DNA from: an uncultured Treponema sp.
GTDB taxonomy: Bacteria; Spirochaetota; Spirochaetia; Treponematales; Treponemataceae
Assembly: GCA_937902445.1 (NCBI GenBank)
Contig: CALELJ010000282.1
Coordinates: 1-23,199 of the forward strand
Direction: 5' to 3'
Length of the DNA stretch: 23,199 bases
Shown here: piece after piece, positions 7,618 through 15,071 of the stretch
Layout of the letters: every line of letters starts with the position of its first letter
Position numbering within the stretch: the first letter of the stretch is position 1
Notes under the pieces: model-generated
The model's input: the letters and a program-made list of their open reading frames with translations, nothing else
The model's database searches: none
Told to the model about the DNA's origin: nothing
Translations under genes and position numbers: made by a program

Positions 7618-8745
7618 CTATGAATTCTTTTCAATAAAATCCGCAGCGGCCTTTGCCATTGCCCTGTAGGCTTCCTTGCTTGGATGCAGGTGATCACCGC
7701 TGTCAAAGCCTTCCGCAAATTTTACGGGGCTTTCCCTGTCACGGACTGCTTCGTCAAAATCTATGCAGCCGTCAAAACTTTCGCCTGTCCTCAGCCACTG
7801 GTTGAACTGGGTGCGCAGGTCTTCGCGGAACTGTGCGTAGGTTCTCCATCCGTAGATTGGAAGAAGGGTACCGCTGAAAACCTTGAGGCCACGTTTCCTG
7901 CATTCGTCGATGTAAAGCCTTTCCATTCCGCCTTTGAGGTCATCGAAGGTTGGCATGTCAGTCATCGGCCGGAACTTGTTTACCTCTTCACCAACCGGGT
8001 GGATGATGTCGTTTATTCCGTGCTGGATGATTACAGATTCAAGGCCTGCGATGTTCGTTTCAATTGGGAATCTTGTTTCTCCCTTGAGACCGTAGGCCTG
8101 GTAGGTGATGCAGTCATACTGGCGGAGGATTCTTGTTCCGCATACGGCACGGCGGATTATTGCAATGTCCTTTATTCCGCGATCTTCAAGTTCCATCTGA
8201 AGGTAGTCGGGCCAGTCCTGGGCTGTGATGGAATCTCCGTAGCAGCAGATTGCCCTGTTTTTTTCTTCAGTCAGGACATCAACGGTATTGAGAAAATAGT
8301 ACCATGAAGTTGCCCGTGAAAGATCATCGGGGAAAGTGTCGGCAGTCGAAAAGTCGCCGTAGGCATATGTTCCGCCTGAAAGAGGACCTGTGACAAGAGT
8401 GCCTGCGTTCATCTGGGTGCACTGTCCGAGATACAAGGTGATGTTTACAGTTCCGCCTGCAACAGCATTGAATTCGATTTCATCAGTGGTGATTTCTTTT
8501 CCTGCTGGAATTGTAATAGGGGTCTGTCCCCTCTGTTTCAGTGGAATTTCATCCGCAAAGGCCTTTGTTATGGTTACGTCCTCAGTTCCCGTAAGATTTG
8601 AAAAACGTACCCGGATCTTGCTGCCATCAAAGCAAAGATGGACAGGGTAGCGCAATGTAATGTCCTTTGCGTAGACCGCCTCACGTCTGTCTGTTATGGA
8701 AGTGGCTGTTCCCCAGGTTGAAACCCATTTGCTGTATTCTTTCAT
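7618..8745 (-). CDS. SGNH/GDSL-family hydrolase (esterase or lipase-like)
   Basis: About 375 residues. The C-terminal half is a flavodoxin-like SGNH hydrolase: block I YGDSIT with the catalytic Ser172, block II Gly203 in VCGTRIL, block III HGIND with Asn245, and block V DHLHPS with Asp351 and His354. The first ~150 residues look like a beta-sandwich beginning KWVSTWGTATS, as in SGNH enzymes with an N-terminal jelly-roll domain. There is no signal peptide, so it should act in the cytoplasm, perhaps deacylating an imported sugar or lipid; the substrate is unknown. Two ATGs are possible, at 8751 and 8745. AGAGGG (8758-8753) is 7 nt from the second but only 1 nt from the first, so 8745 is preferred. 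A good promoter lies just upstream. Confidence 0.85.
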   Translation of the reverse strand: MKEYSKWVSTWGTATSITDRREAVYAKDITLRYPVHLCFDGSKIRVRFSNLTGTEDVTITKAFADEIPLKQRGQTPITIPAGKEITTDEIEFNAVAGGTVNITLYLGQCTQMNAGTLVTGPLSGGTYAYGDFSTADTFPDDLSRATSWYYFLNTVDVLTEEKNRAICCYGDSITAQDWPDYLQMELEDRGIKDIAIIRRAVCGTRILRQYDCITYQAYGLKGETRFPIETNIAGLESVIIQHGINDIIHPVGEEVNKFRPMTDMPTFDDLKGGMERLYIDECRKRGLKVFSGTLLPIYGWRTYAQFREDLRTQFNQWLRTGESFDGCIDFDEAVRDRESPVKFAEGFDSGDHLHPSKEAYRAMAKAAADFIEKNS

Positions 8746-8769
8746 CTGCATTCCCTCTTGTGCCGGTTC

Positions 8770-8798
8770 AGTATACAGAAAAAGTTTTCAACTTTCAA
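8770..8798 (-). promoter_or_regulatory. Promoter of the SGNH hydrolase gene
   Basis: On the minus strand, TTGAAA (8798-8793) and TATACT (8775-8770) are separated by exactly 17 bp, giving a short leader that includes the AGAGGG ribosome site. This is the best sigma-70-like promoter in the window. Confidence 0.65.
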
Positions 8799-8815
8799 TT
8801 TTCTTACATATTTGC

Positions 8816-8821
8816 TAAACT
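8816..8821 (+). promoter_or_regulatory. Candidate -10 box of the small membrane export gene
   Basis: TAAACT lies 7 nt before the ATG at 8829, and no Shine-Dalgarno is present. The match is modest, and TACATA at 8805-8810 is an alternative. Confidence 0.25.
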
Positions 8822-8828
8822 TCCGTTC

Positions 8829-9296
8829 ATGCTGACAAAATATCTCATTGTGTTTTTCATTTCCATGGTGCCTCTCATTGAACTCCGTGGTGCCATTCCG
8901 GTTTCCCAGGGATTTGATCTTCCCATAGTTCAGTCCTACATTATTTGTATAATCGGAAACATGGTGCCTGTGCCCTTCATCTTTCTTTTTGCGAGAAAAT
9001 TTCTTGAGTGGGGTCAGGACAAGAAGTTCATAGGCGGAATCTGTACATTCTTCCTTGTCAAAGGCAGGCGTGGGGGAGAAAAACTTGAAGCAAAAGCTGG
9101 CCGCGGTCTTTTTGTCGCACTTTTTCTTTTTGTAGGCATTCCACTGCCTGGAACAGGTGCCTGGACCGGAACCCTTGCTGCAAGTTTGCTTGGCATGAAA
9201 TTCAAGGAGACGGTCATTGCCGTAATGTCCGGTGTTCTTTTCGCCGGAACCATTATGATGGCCTTGAGCATGGGAGTCTTTTCGTTTATAGGCTGA
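8829..9296 (+). CDS. Small multidrug export protein family (Sm_multidrug_ex) membrane protein
   Basis: A 155-residue integral membrane protein with about four hydrophobic segments (roughly 3-22, 32-55, 90-115 and 128-153). Recognisable blocks are LIELRGAIPVS near the N terminus, GNMVPVPFIFLFARK in the second segment and PLPGTGAWTGTLAASLLGM in the third. These fit the Sm_multidrug_ex family, whose name rests on little functional work, so real drug export is unproven. The frame stays open upstream to 8667, but that part overlaps the divergent SGNH gene and its promoter, while the ATG at 8829 begins exactly where family members begin. No Shine-Dalgarno precedes it. It stands alone between the SGNH gene and the chaperone operon. 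Confidence 0.82.
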   Translation: MLTKYLIVFFISMVPLIELRGAIPVSQGFDLPIVQSYIICIIGNMVPVPFIFLFARKFLEWGQDKKFIGGICTFFLVKGRRGGEKLEAKAGRGLFVALFLFVGIPLPGTGAWTGTLAASLLGMKFKETVIAVMSGVLFAGTIMMALSMGVFSFIG

Positions 9297-9384
9297 ACTG
9301 GATTGCAGAATTGAATAAATTATAGAAGAAAATGTGAAAATTGGCAGGTTTTTGTAAATATAACAAAAAATTTATCGGAATTTA

Positions 9385-9414
9385 TTGACGATTTCTGCTT
9401 TTTTTTTTATTTTT
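9385..9414 (+). promoter_or_regulatory. Candidate promoter of the grpE-dnaK-dnaJ operon
   Basis: TTGACG (9385-9390) and TATTTT (9409-9414) are separated by 18 bp across a long T-run (9399-9409). No CIRCE inverted repeat is visible in 9297-9447. A second weak candidate is TTGGCA at 9341. Confidence 0.4.
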
Positions 9415-9447
9415 CTAATAACAAAAGGTAAATGACAGGAAAATAAG

Positions 9448-10032
9448 ATGTCCAACGAAGAAAACAAAGAAAACGAAGAAAAAGTGACTGCAGAGACACA
9501 GGCTGAACCACAGGAAGCTTCGTCAGAAACTGCAGAAGAAACTCCGGCAGAGGAGAAAACACTTACTCCGGAAGAAAAAATTGCGGAACTTGAAGCAGAG
9601 AATGCAAAACTCAAGGAAGAGGTTTTGCGTCGTGCCGCAGATTTTGAAAACTACAGAAAGAGGGCAATCCAGGAAAAGCAGGATGCCTTCGACTATGCAA
9701 ACACAAGTCTTTTGAAGGATCTTCTTGAAAGCCTTGACAACTTTGACCGCACGGTGGAAGCTGCCGCAACTGCAACAGATCCAAAATCAATAGCAGATGG
9801 TGTGACCATGATCAACAAGTCCCTCATCAGCATGCTTGAAAACAAGTATAACCTTGTTTCCTACGGTGCTGCCGGCGATGCTTTTGATCCTGACATCCAT
9901 GAGGCAATCGGTAAGGCGGATGAAGATGTTGCCGAACCGACACTCAAGGCAGTTTATCTTAAGGGTTATAAGCTTAAGGACCGCGTCATCCGTCACGCAA
10001 AGGTAATGGTATCGATGCCAAAGGGCGAATGA
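9448..10032 (+). CDS. grpE: Nucleotide exchange factor GrpE
   Basis: A 194-residue GrpE, the factor that releases ADP from DnaK. Residues 1-45 are a highly acidic, low-complexity Glu/Ala/Thr tail. Residues about 43-80 form the long coiled coil (EEKIAELEAENAKLKEEV). The C-terminal beta head carries the signature region GDAFDPDIHEAIG and ends VIRHAKVMVSMPKGE, as in other GrpE proteins. The ATG at 9448 is preceded by AGGA at 7 nt. It opens a grpE-dnaK-dnaJ cluster; hrcA, often first in such operons, is not upstream here. Confidence 0.96.
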   Translation: MSNEENKENEEKVTAETQAEPQEASSETAEETPAEEKTLTPEEKIAELEAENAKLKEEVLRRAADFENYRKRAIQEKQDAFDYANTSLLKDLLESLDNFDRTVEAAATATDPKSIADGVTMINKSLISMLENKYNLVSYGAAGDAFDPDIHEAIGKADEDVAEPTLKAVYLKGYKLKDRVIRHAKVMVSMPKGE

Positions 10033-10040
10033 TTTTGGGG

Positions 10041-10066
10041 TTGTTGTTCCAAGTATGGAACGGCAA
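10041..10066 (+). other. Hairpin just after grpE
   Basis: An 11-bp stem (10041-10051 with 10056-10066, two G-U pairs) closes the four-base loop AGTA. It begins 8 nt after the grpE stop and has no T-run, so it may protect or process the mRNA rather than terminate it. Confidence 0.45.
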
Positions 10067-10099
10067 TGTTATGAATAAGTAAATTTTATAAAGTGGACT

Positions 10100-10201
10100 G
10101 AACGGGGACGCAGGAGAAAACAACTTGCGAACGATTCCGCAGAAGCGAAGCGCACGAGGACTTAGTGAGCTGTTGTTTTCTCCGTCGCTGGGGCCCTGTT
10201 C
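10100..10201. repeat. Large structured inverted-repeat element between grpE and dnaK
   Basis: A perfect 12-bp stem (10113-10124 with 10172-10183) is extended outward by a second 8-bp stem (10100-10107 with 10194-10201, one G-U). The 47-nt centre is rich in GAAGCGAAGCGC-like and GAGGACTTAGTGAGC sequence and is more GC-rich than the flanking DNA. It resembles dispersed palindromic repeats more than a terminator, since no T-run follows. It lies inside the presumed grpE-dnaK transcript and may be an RNA processing site or a mobile repeat. Confidence 0.55.
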
Positions 10202-10232
10202 GGTACACATGATATAGTAAGAGGTTTTAATT

Positions 10233-12197
10233 ATGGGAAAGATTATCGGAATTGACTTGGGAACAACAAACTCATGTGTTGCAGTTATGGAAGGCGGAAA
10301 GCCTGTTGTAATCCAGAACTCAGAAGGTGGACGCACAACTCCATCAATCGTAGGCTTCACAGCAAAGGGTGACAGAATCGTAGGTCTCCCTGCAAAGAAC
10401 CAGATGGTTACAAACCCAAAGAACACAATCTACTCAATCAAGCGTTTCATCGGACACCGTTTCGGTGAACTTACAGGCGAAGCAAAGCTTGTTCCATATA
10501 CAGTAAAGGATCACGGAGAAGACGTTCGTGTTGAAGTTATGGAAAACGGCGTTGCAAAGGAATATTCTCCACAGGAAATTTCTGCTTTCACACTCCAGAA
10601 GATGAAGAAGACAGCGGAAGACTACCTTGGAGAAACAGTTACAGAAGCTGTCATCACAGTTCCTGCATACTTCAACGATGCACAGCGCCAGGCTACAAAG
10701 GATGCCGGAAAAATCGCCGGTCTTGATGTAAAGCGCATCATCAACGAACCTACAGCTGCTTCCCTTGCTTTCGGTTTTGATAAGGACCAGAAGCAGGACA
10801 AGACAATCGCAGTTTACGACCTTGGTGGTGGTACATTCGATATTTCCATACTTGAACTTGGTGAAGGTGTTTTCGAAGTAAAGGCTACTAATGGTGATAC
10901 TCACCTTGGTGGTGATGACTGGGACCGCGCAATCGTCAACTGGCTCATTTCAGAATTCAAGAGCGACACAGGAATCGATCTCAGCGCAGATTCAATGGCT
11001 CTCCAGCGTCTCCGTGAAGCTGCAGAAAATGCCAAGATCAGCCTTTCAAACCAGGCTACAGCAGACATCAACCTTCCATTCATCACAGCTGATGCAACAG
11101 GTCCAAAGCACCTTCAGAAGTCACTTTCACGCGCACAGTTTGAACAGATGACAGACAGCCTCTTTGAAAGAACACGTGAACCATGTGTAAAGGCAATGAA
11201 GGACGCAGAAATCACTCCGGATAAGATTGATGAAGTAATCCTCGTAGGTGGTTCTTCACGCATGCCAAAGGTTCAGGAAATCGTAAAGAGCATCTTCGGA
11301 AAGGAAGGAAGCCGCGCAGTAAACCCAGATGAAGCAGTTGCAATCGGTGCCGCAATCCAGGGTGGTATTCTTGCCGGTGATGTTAAGGATGTTCTCCTCC
11401 TTGATGTTACACCACTTTCACTTGGTATCGAAACTCTCGGTGGAGTATGCACAAAGCTTATTCCTGCAAATACAACAATTCCTACAAAGAAGAGCCAGAT
11501 CTTCTCTACAGCAGCAGACGGACAGACAGCAGTTACAATCCACGTACTCCAGGGTGAACGTGAAATGGCTGCAGACAACCGCACTCTCGGCAACTTCAAC
11601 CTTGAAGGTATTCCTTCAGCACCACGCGGTGTTCCACAGATCGAAGTTACATTCGATATCGACTCAAACGGTATCGTTCACGTTTCTGCAAAGGATCTTG
11701 GTACAGGAAAGGAACAGCACATCCAGATCACATCTTCAAGCGGCTTGAGCGAAGAAGAAATCGAGCGCATGAAGAAGGATGCAGAGGCAAATGCTGAAGC
11801 TGACAAGAAGAAGCGCGAAGGAATCGACGCAAAGAACGAAGCTGACGGTCTCGTGTTTGCAACAGAAAAGTCCCTCAAGGAAATTGGTGACAAGATTTCA
11901 GGTGATGACAAGTCAAAGATTGAAGCTGCCCTCAATGAACTTAAGGAAGCTCTTAAGAGTGATGACATTGAAAACATCAAGGCAAAGTCAGAAGCTTTGA
12001 AGCAGGCATCATACAAGATGGCTGAAGAACTCTACAAGGCACAGGCTGCTGCAGGTCAGGCAGGAGCCGGAGCAGGTCCTCAGGGTGCAGGTCCAGACAT
12101 GGGTGCCGGAGCAGGTCCTGATGCAGGTGCAAACGCAGGTTCAGGATTCAAGGGTGCTTCAAGCGCCGACGATGTAGAATACGAGGTAAAGGACTAA
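10233..12197 (+). CDS. dnaK: Molecular chaperone DnaK (Hsp70)
   Basis: A 654-residue cytoplasmic Hsp70. It opens with the phosphate-1 motif IGIDLGTTNSCVAV, has YDLGGGTFDISILE in the ATPase domain and ILVGGSSRMPKVQ near its end. The interdomain linker DVLLLDVTPLSLGIETLGG leads into the substrate-binding domain. The C-terminal tail is Gly/Ala/Pro-rich and ends EYEVKD, a variant of the usual EEKD-type end. AAGAGG (10219-10224) lies 8 nt before the ATG. The gene follows grpE after a 200-bp structured gap; TATAGT at 10213-10218 has no matching -35, so an independent promoter is not supported. Codon bias is extreme. Confidence 0.98.
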   Translation: MGKIIGIDLGTTNSCVAVMEGGKPVVIQNSEGGRTTPSIVGFTAKGDRIVGLPAKNQMVTNPKNTIYSIKRFIGHRFGELTGEAKLVPYTVKDHGEDVRVEVMENGVAKEYSPQEISAFTLQKMKKTAEDYLGETVTEAVITVPAYFNDAQRQATKDAGKIAGLDVKRIINEPTAASLAFGFDKDQKQDKTIAVYDLGGGTFDISILELGEGVFEVKATNGDTHLGGDDWDRAIVNWLISEFKSDTGIDLSADSMALQRLREAAENAKISLSNQATADINLPFITADATGPKHLQKSLSRAQFEQMTDSLFERTREPCVKAMKDAEITPDKIDEVILVGGSSRMPKVQEIVKSIFGKEGSRAVNPDEAVAIGAAIQGGILAGDVKDVLLLDVTPLSLGIETLGGVCTKLIPANTTIPTKKSQIFSTAADGQTAVTIHVLQGEREMAADNRTLGNFNLEGIPSAPRGVPQIEVTFDIDSNGIVHVSAKDLGTGKEQHIQITSSSGLSEEEIERMKKDAEANAEADKKKREGIDAKNEADGLVFATEKSLKEIGDKISGDDKSKIEAALNELKEALKSDDIENIKAKSEALKQASYKMAEELYKAQAAAGQAGAGAGPQGAGPDMGAGAGPDAGANAGSGFKGASSADDVEYEVKD

Positions 12198-12221
12198 TTA
12201 CCGACTGCAGGTTTTCAGATG

Positions 12222-12250
12222 ACCGGAAAAAATTGATTTTTTCCGGTTTT
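12222..12250 (+). terminator. Terminator or attenuator between dnaK and dnaJ
   Basis: A perfect 11-bp stem (12222-12232 with 12237-12247) closes a TTGA loop and is followed by TTTT, then another T-run at 12255-12260. It sits 20 nt before dnaJ, with no credible promoter after it, so dnaJ is probably made by read-through. Confidence 0.8.
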
Positions 12251-12270
12251 ATGATTTTTTGGAAAATACA

Positions 12271-13413
12271 ATGGCTAACAAACGTGATTATTATGAAGTG
12301 CTCGGAGTAGACAAGGGCGCTGACAAGGACACCATCAAAAAGGCTTACCGCAAGGTTGCCATGAAATACCATCCGGACAGAAACCCTGGTGACAAGGAAG
12401 CTGAGGAAAAATTCAAGGAAGCTACAGAAGCCTACGAAGTTCTCAGTGACGACCAGAAAAAGTCTGTATATGACCAGTATGGTTTTGCAGGTCTTGACGG
12501 AATGGGCGGTGCCGGAGCCGGCGGTTATTCCCATGCTTTCCATGACTTCAGCGATATTTTCGGTGGAATGGGTGGCGGCGGATTCAGCGACATCTTTGAA
12601 AGCATTTTTGGCGGTGGATTTGGCGGCTCAAGGCGTTCTTCCCGCAGCAACAACGACGGTGCAAGCCTTCGCTACGACCTTCACATTGATTTCAAGGAAG
12701 CTGTTTATGGCTGCAAGAAGGATATTACCTACAGCCGTGATGAACAGTGTCCTGAGTGCCATGGTTCAGGTGGTGAGCCTGGTTCATCAAGAAAAACCTG
12801 TCCTACATGTCACGGACGCGGTCAGGTAGGCAGATCCCAGGCTTTCTTCGTTGTTCAGCAAACTTGTCCTACATGTCACGGCCAGGGAACTGTCATCGAT
12901 AATCCGTGCCATGCCTGCCATGGAAGCGGTGTCTACTCAAAGAAAACAACTTTGAACGTAAAGATTCCTTGCGGTGTTGATATGGGCAAGGAACTTGTGA
13001 TACACGGAATGGGTAATGCCGGAACCAACGGAGGCTCTGCGGGAGACCTTCACATCGTCATCAATGTTCGTTCAGACAGGTTCTTTGAGCGTGACGGTCA
13101 TGACCTTTATTGTGCCGTTCCAATCAGTGTTTCCCAGGCAATGCTTGGTGCAAGCATCGAGGTGAAGAATCTTGATGACAAGGTAATAACCATAAAGGTT
13201 CCTGCGGGAATTCAGCATGGAAAATTCCTTCGCGTAAAGGGTGAGGGAGTTCCTTTCGACGGTTCAAGCAGAAAAGGTGATCTCATAGTCAAGATAATGA
13301 TTCAGATTCCTTCAAAGCTCAACAGACAGCAGCAGGCCGCCATGGAAGAATTCCAGAAACTCGAGAAACCTGACACGGCACCTGAACTTCTGTCCAGGGA
13401 ATCGCTTTTCTAA
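12271..13413 (+). CDS. dnaJ: Chaperone DnaJ (Hsp40)
   Basis: A 380-residue class A J protein that delivers substrates to DnaK and stimulates its ATPase. The J domain (about 5-70) contains HPD at 34-36. A long Gly/Phe-rich region follows (about 75-130). The zinc domain (about 160-223) has all four CxxCxGxG repeats: CPECHGSG, CPTCHGRG, CPTCHGQG and CHACHGSG. The C-terminal peptide-binding domains follow. ATG at 12271 is chosen over an in-frame TTG at 12259 because family members begin MANKRDYYEVL and GGA lies 7 nt upstream. It lies after the dnaK-dnaJ hairpin and is presumably expressed at a lower level than dnaK. Confidence 0.97.
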   Translation: MANKRDYYEVLGVDKGADKDTIKKAYRKVAMKYHPDRNPGDKEAEEKFKEATEAYEVLSDDQKKSVYDQYGFAGLDGMGGAGAGGYSHAFHDFSDIFGGMGGGGFSDIFESIFGGGFGGSRRSSRSNNDGASLRYDLHIDFKEAVYGCKKDITYSRDEQCPECHGSGGEPGSSRKTCPTCHGRGQVGRSQAFFVVQQTCPTCHGQGTVIDNPCHACHGSGVYSKKTTLNVKIPCGVDMGKELVIHGMGNAGTNGGSAGDLHIVINVRSDRFFERDGHDLYCAVPISVSQAMLGASIEVKNLDDKVITIKVPAGIQHGKFLRVKGEGVPFDGSSRKGDLIVKIMIQIPSKLNRQQQAAMEEFQKLEKPDTAPELLSRESLF

Positions 13414-13445
13414 CTTGCTTTTCAGGCTTAATGCCATAAAAAAGT

Positions 13446-13471
13446 GGGGTTGTTTCATATGAGGCAGCCCC
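13446..13471 (+). terminator. Probable terminator of the dnaJ operon
   Basis: An 11-bp stem (13446-13456 with 13461-13471, three G-U pairs) is followed by TCGTTCATTTT, which is only moderately T-rich. Confidence 0.55.
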
Positions 13472-13503
13472 TCGTTCATTTTAAATCCGACCCTTGAGTT
13501 CCG

Positions 13504-13536
13504 TCTGTGATAAAAATCGCAGAAATTTTAGTTTTT
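13504..13536 (+). terminator. Second weak terminator-like hairpin
   Basis: TCTGTGAT (13504-13511) pairs with ATCGCAGA (13516-13523) around AAAA, one G-U pair, followed by a tract with TTTT and TTTTT. It may back up the terminator just before it. The rest of 13414-13667 holds only the promoter listed next. Confidence 0.4.
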
Positions 13537-13587
13537 AGAGATTTCTCAAAGCAAATTTAACTTTTTTTTCCTAATTTGCCGATAATG

Positions 13588-13601
13588 TGATATAATATAA
13601 T
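13588..13601 (+). promoter_or_regulatory. Extended -10 promoter of the phosphatase operon
   Basis: TGATATAAT (13588-13596) is a full extended -10 element, and a second TATAAT overlaps its end (13596-13601). No consensus -35 is seen at the usual spacing, as is common with extended -10 promoters. The leader would be about 65 nt. Confidence 0.6.
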
Positions 13602-13667
13602 TCGCTTGTTTTTTAATTGTAGGATTTTCCTGGGTTAAAGAATATGTTTCAAAAATGAGGTACAGGA

Positions 13668-15068
13668 ATGTATAAAACCAAAAAACGCATTGTTCTTACT
13701 ATTTCCGGCTTGATTCTTTTTGCATTTATGGTTCTGCTTGTTTTGCTTGTGACGCCATTTGTGAATCCAAAGAGCCCTTATGCATCAGTGTTCCCTTTCT
13801 TTACTGCCTGCGTGGTTTTCTGCGTGATATATGCAGTTCTCAGCAGAAACCAGGAGACGATCCTTGAGTTCATTCGCGGAAAGGAACTTTTCACAAAGGA
13901 GACCGGAATTCTCAATGAATTCATTGATAGAATGCGTTTCAGCTATTCCCTTGATGATTTTTATGACGCCATCGGTTCCGTTCTTGAAATGAAAGGTGAC
14001 TGTTCCGTTCTTCTCGTTGACCGCGAAAAAAACTACGTTCTCTACAACAGCCCTGACAGACTTTCCTGTTCAGCCCAGACGATGAGAACTTTGGAATTGA
14101 ACTATTCCGCAGACTGGAAAGACGGATACTTTTTCATTGGTGATGAATTCGGTATCGTTACAAAATACTCTCAGTCGCGAGGTTTCATCCTCAGCAAGAA
14201 CAAGATACATCTCTATGTTTTCTGCCGCTATACAAGACTTTTCGACCTTGAGATCTACAAGCCTCTCCTGGAAGAATTTGAACGCTTTCTTGAAAGATCC
14301 AACACAATCACCGACCTTTCAGAAATTGCATCACTTTCACGCGAATGGAAGCAGCTTGCTGATACACAGCAGTCCTTCCTTCCACTTAACATGCCTAAGA
14401 TCGACAAACTGTCCATCGCCGCATATTACCGTCCGCTGGTCAACGTTTCCGGCGACTATTATTCGGTGCTTCCTATAACTCCGACAAAGACACTTCTCAT
14501 GCTTGGTGATGTTTCCGGTAAGGGACTTGCCGCCGCCCTGGTCATGGGTCTTGTTATGAACACTGCTAAAATCCTTGAGGACAAGGAAGATCTGCCTGGA
14601 ATGATCATGGCGATCCATAAGGCCATCAAGGGAATGAAACTCCAGGATAAGTATACGGTTCTCTTCCTCGGTGTTGTTGATACTGAAAAAATGGTGATCC
14701 GCTATGTAAATGCTTCCATGTCGGATCCTCTCATCATCACAAATTCTCCAAGCGGTTACAGAATCAAGCCTTTGACTTCGAACTGTTCTCTTGTCGGAAT
14801 CATCGATATTGATGAAGTTGAAGTCGCAGAGCAGAGATTGTTCCGTGATGACGTCATCCTCATGGCATCCGACGGTGTTTCTGAAGTCATGAACGATGAA
14901 GGCATCGAACTTGGTGATACTGAACTTTATCAGAATACAATCAAGAGAAGTGCAGCCAAGTCTCCAAAGGAATTCATTGATGACGTTGTAAACCTTATCA
15001 TGGACTACAACGGCGGAAAGAAACTCAGAGACGACGTCACCATGATGGTTGCAAAGGTAGAGAGGTAA
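13668..15068 (+). CDS. Membrane-anchored SpoIIE-type PP2C serine phosphatase
   Basis: A 466-residue protein with two N-terminal membrane helices (about 8-30 and 41-59), a variable, possibly sensory region (60-220), a short helical linker, and a C-terminal SpoIIE/RsbU phosphatase domain (about 235-466). Metal-binding acids are in place: Asp263 in SGDYYS, Asp281 in GDVSGKG, Asp402 in SDGVSE and Asp456 in RDDVTMM. Such enzymes dephosphorylate STAS-domain anti-sigma-factor antagonists in partner-switching systems, and a STAS gene lies two genes downstream. GAGG lies 7 nt before the ATG. The next gene begins 3 nt after the stop, so they are surely co-transcribed. The input signal is unknown. Confidence 0.9.
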   Translation: MYKTKKRIVLTISGLILFAFMVLLVLLVTPFVNPKSPYASVFPFFTACVVFCVIYAVLSRNQETILEFIRGKELFTKETGILNEFIDRMRFSYSLDDFYDAIGSVLEMKGDCSVLLVDREKNYVLYNSPDRLSCSAQTMRTLELNYSADWKDGYFFIGDEFGIVTKYSQSRGFILSKNKIHLYVFCRYTRLFDLEIYKPLLEEFERFLERSNTITDLSEIASLSREWKQLADTQQSFLPLNMPKIDKLSIAAYYRPLVNVSGDYYSVLPITPTKTLLMLGDVSGKGLAAALVMGLVMNTAKILEDKEDLPGMIMAIHKAIKGMKLQDKYTVLFLGVVDTEKMVIRYVNASMSDPLIITNSPSGYRIKPLTSNCSLVGIIDIDEVEVAEQRLFRDDVILMASDGVSEVMNDEGIELGDTELYQNTIKRSAAKSPKEFIDDVVNLIMDYNGGKKLRDDVTMMVAKVER

Positions 15069-15071
15069 AAG

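Noticed and set aside
7536..7718. Minus-strand ORF of 60 codons after the SGNH gene
   Set aside because: It runs in another frame over the end of the SGNH gene and into the nested palindrome, has no ribosome site and shows no known domain.
8667..8828. N-terminal extension of the small membrane export protein
   Set aside because: It overlaps the divergent SGNH gene and promoter, and family members begin at the ATG at 8829.
9297..9447. CIRCE (HrcA) operator before grpE
   Set aside because: The TTAGCACTC-N9-GAGTGCTAA inverted repeat was looked for and not found; no hrcA gene precedes grpE.
12259..12270. TTG start for dnaJ
   Set aside because: DnaJ proteins begin at the MANKRDYYEVL sequence; the extra codons come straight after the terminator tail.
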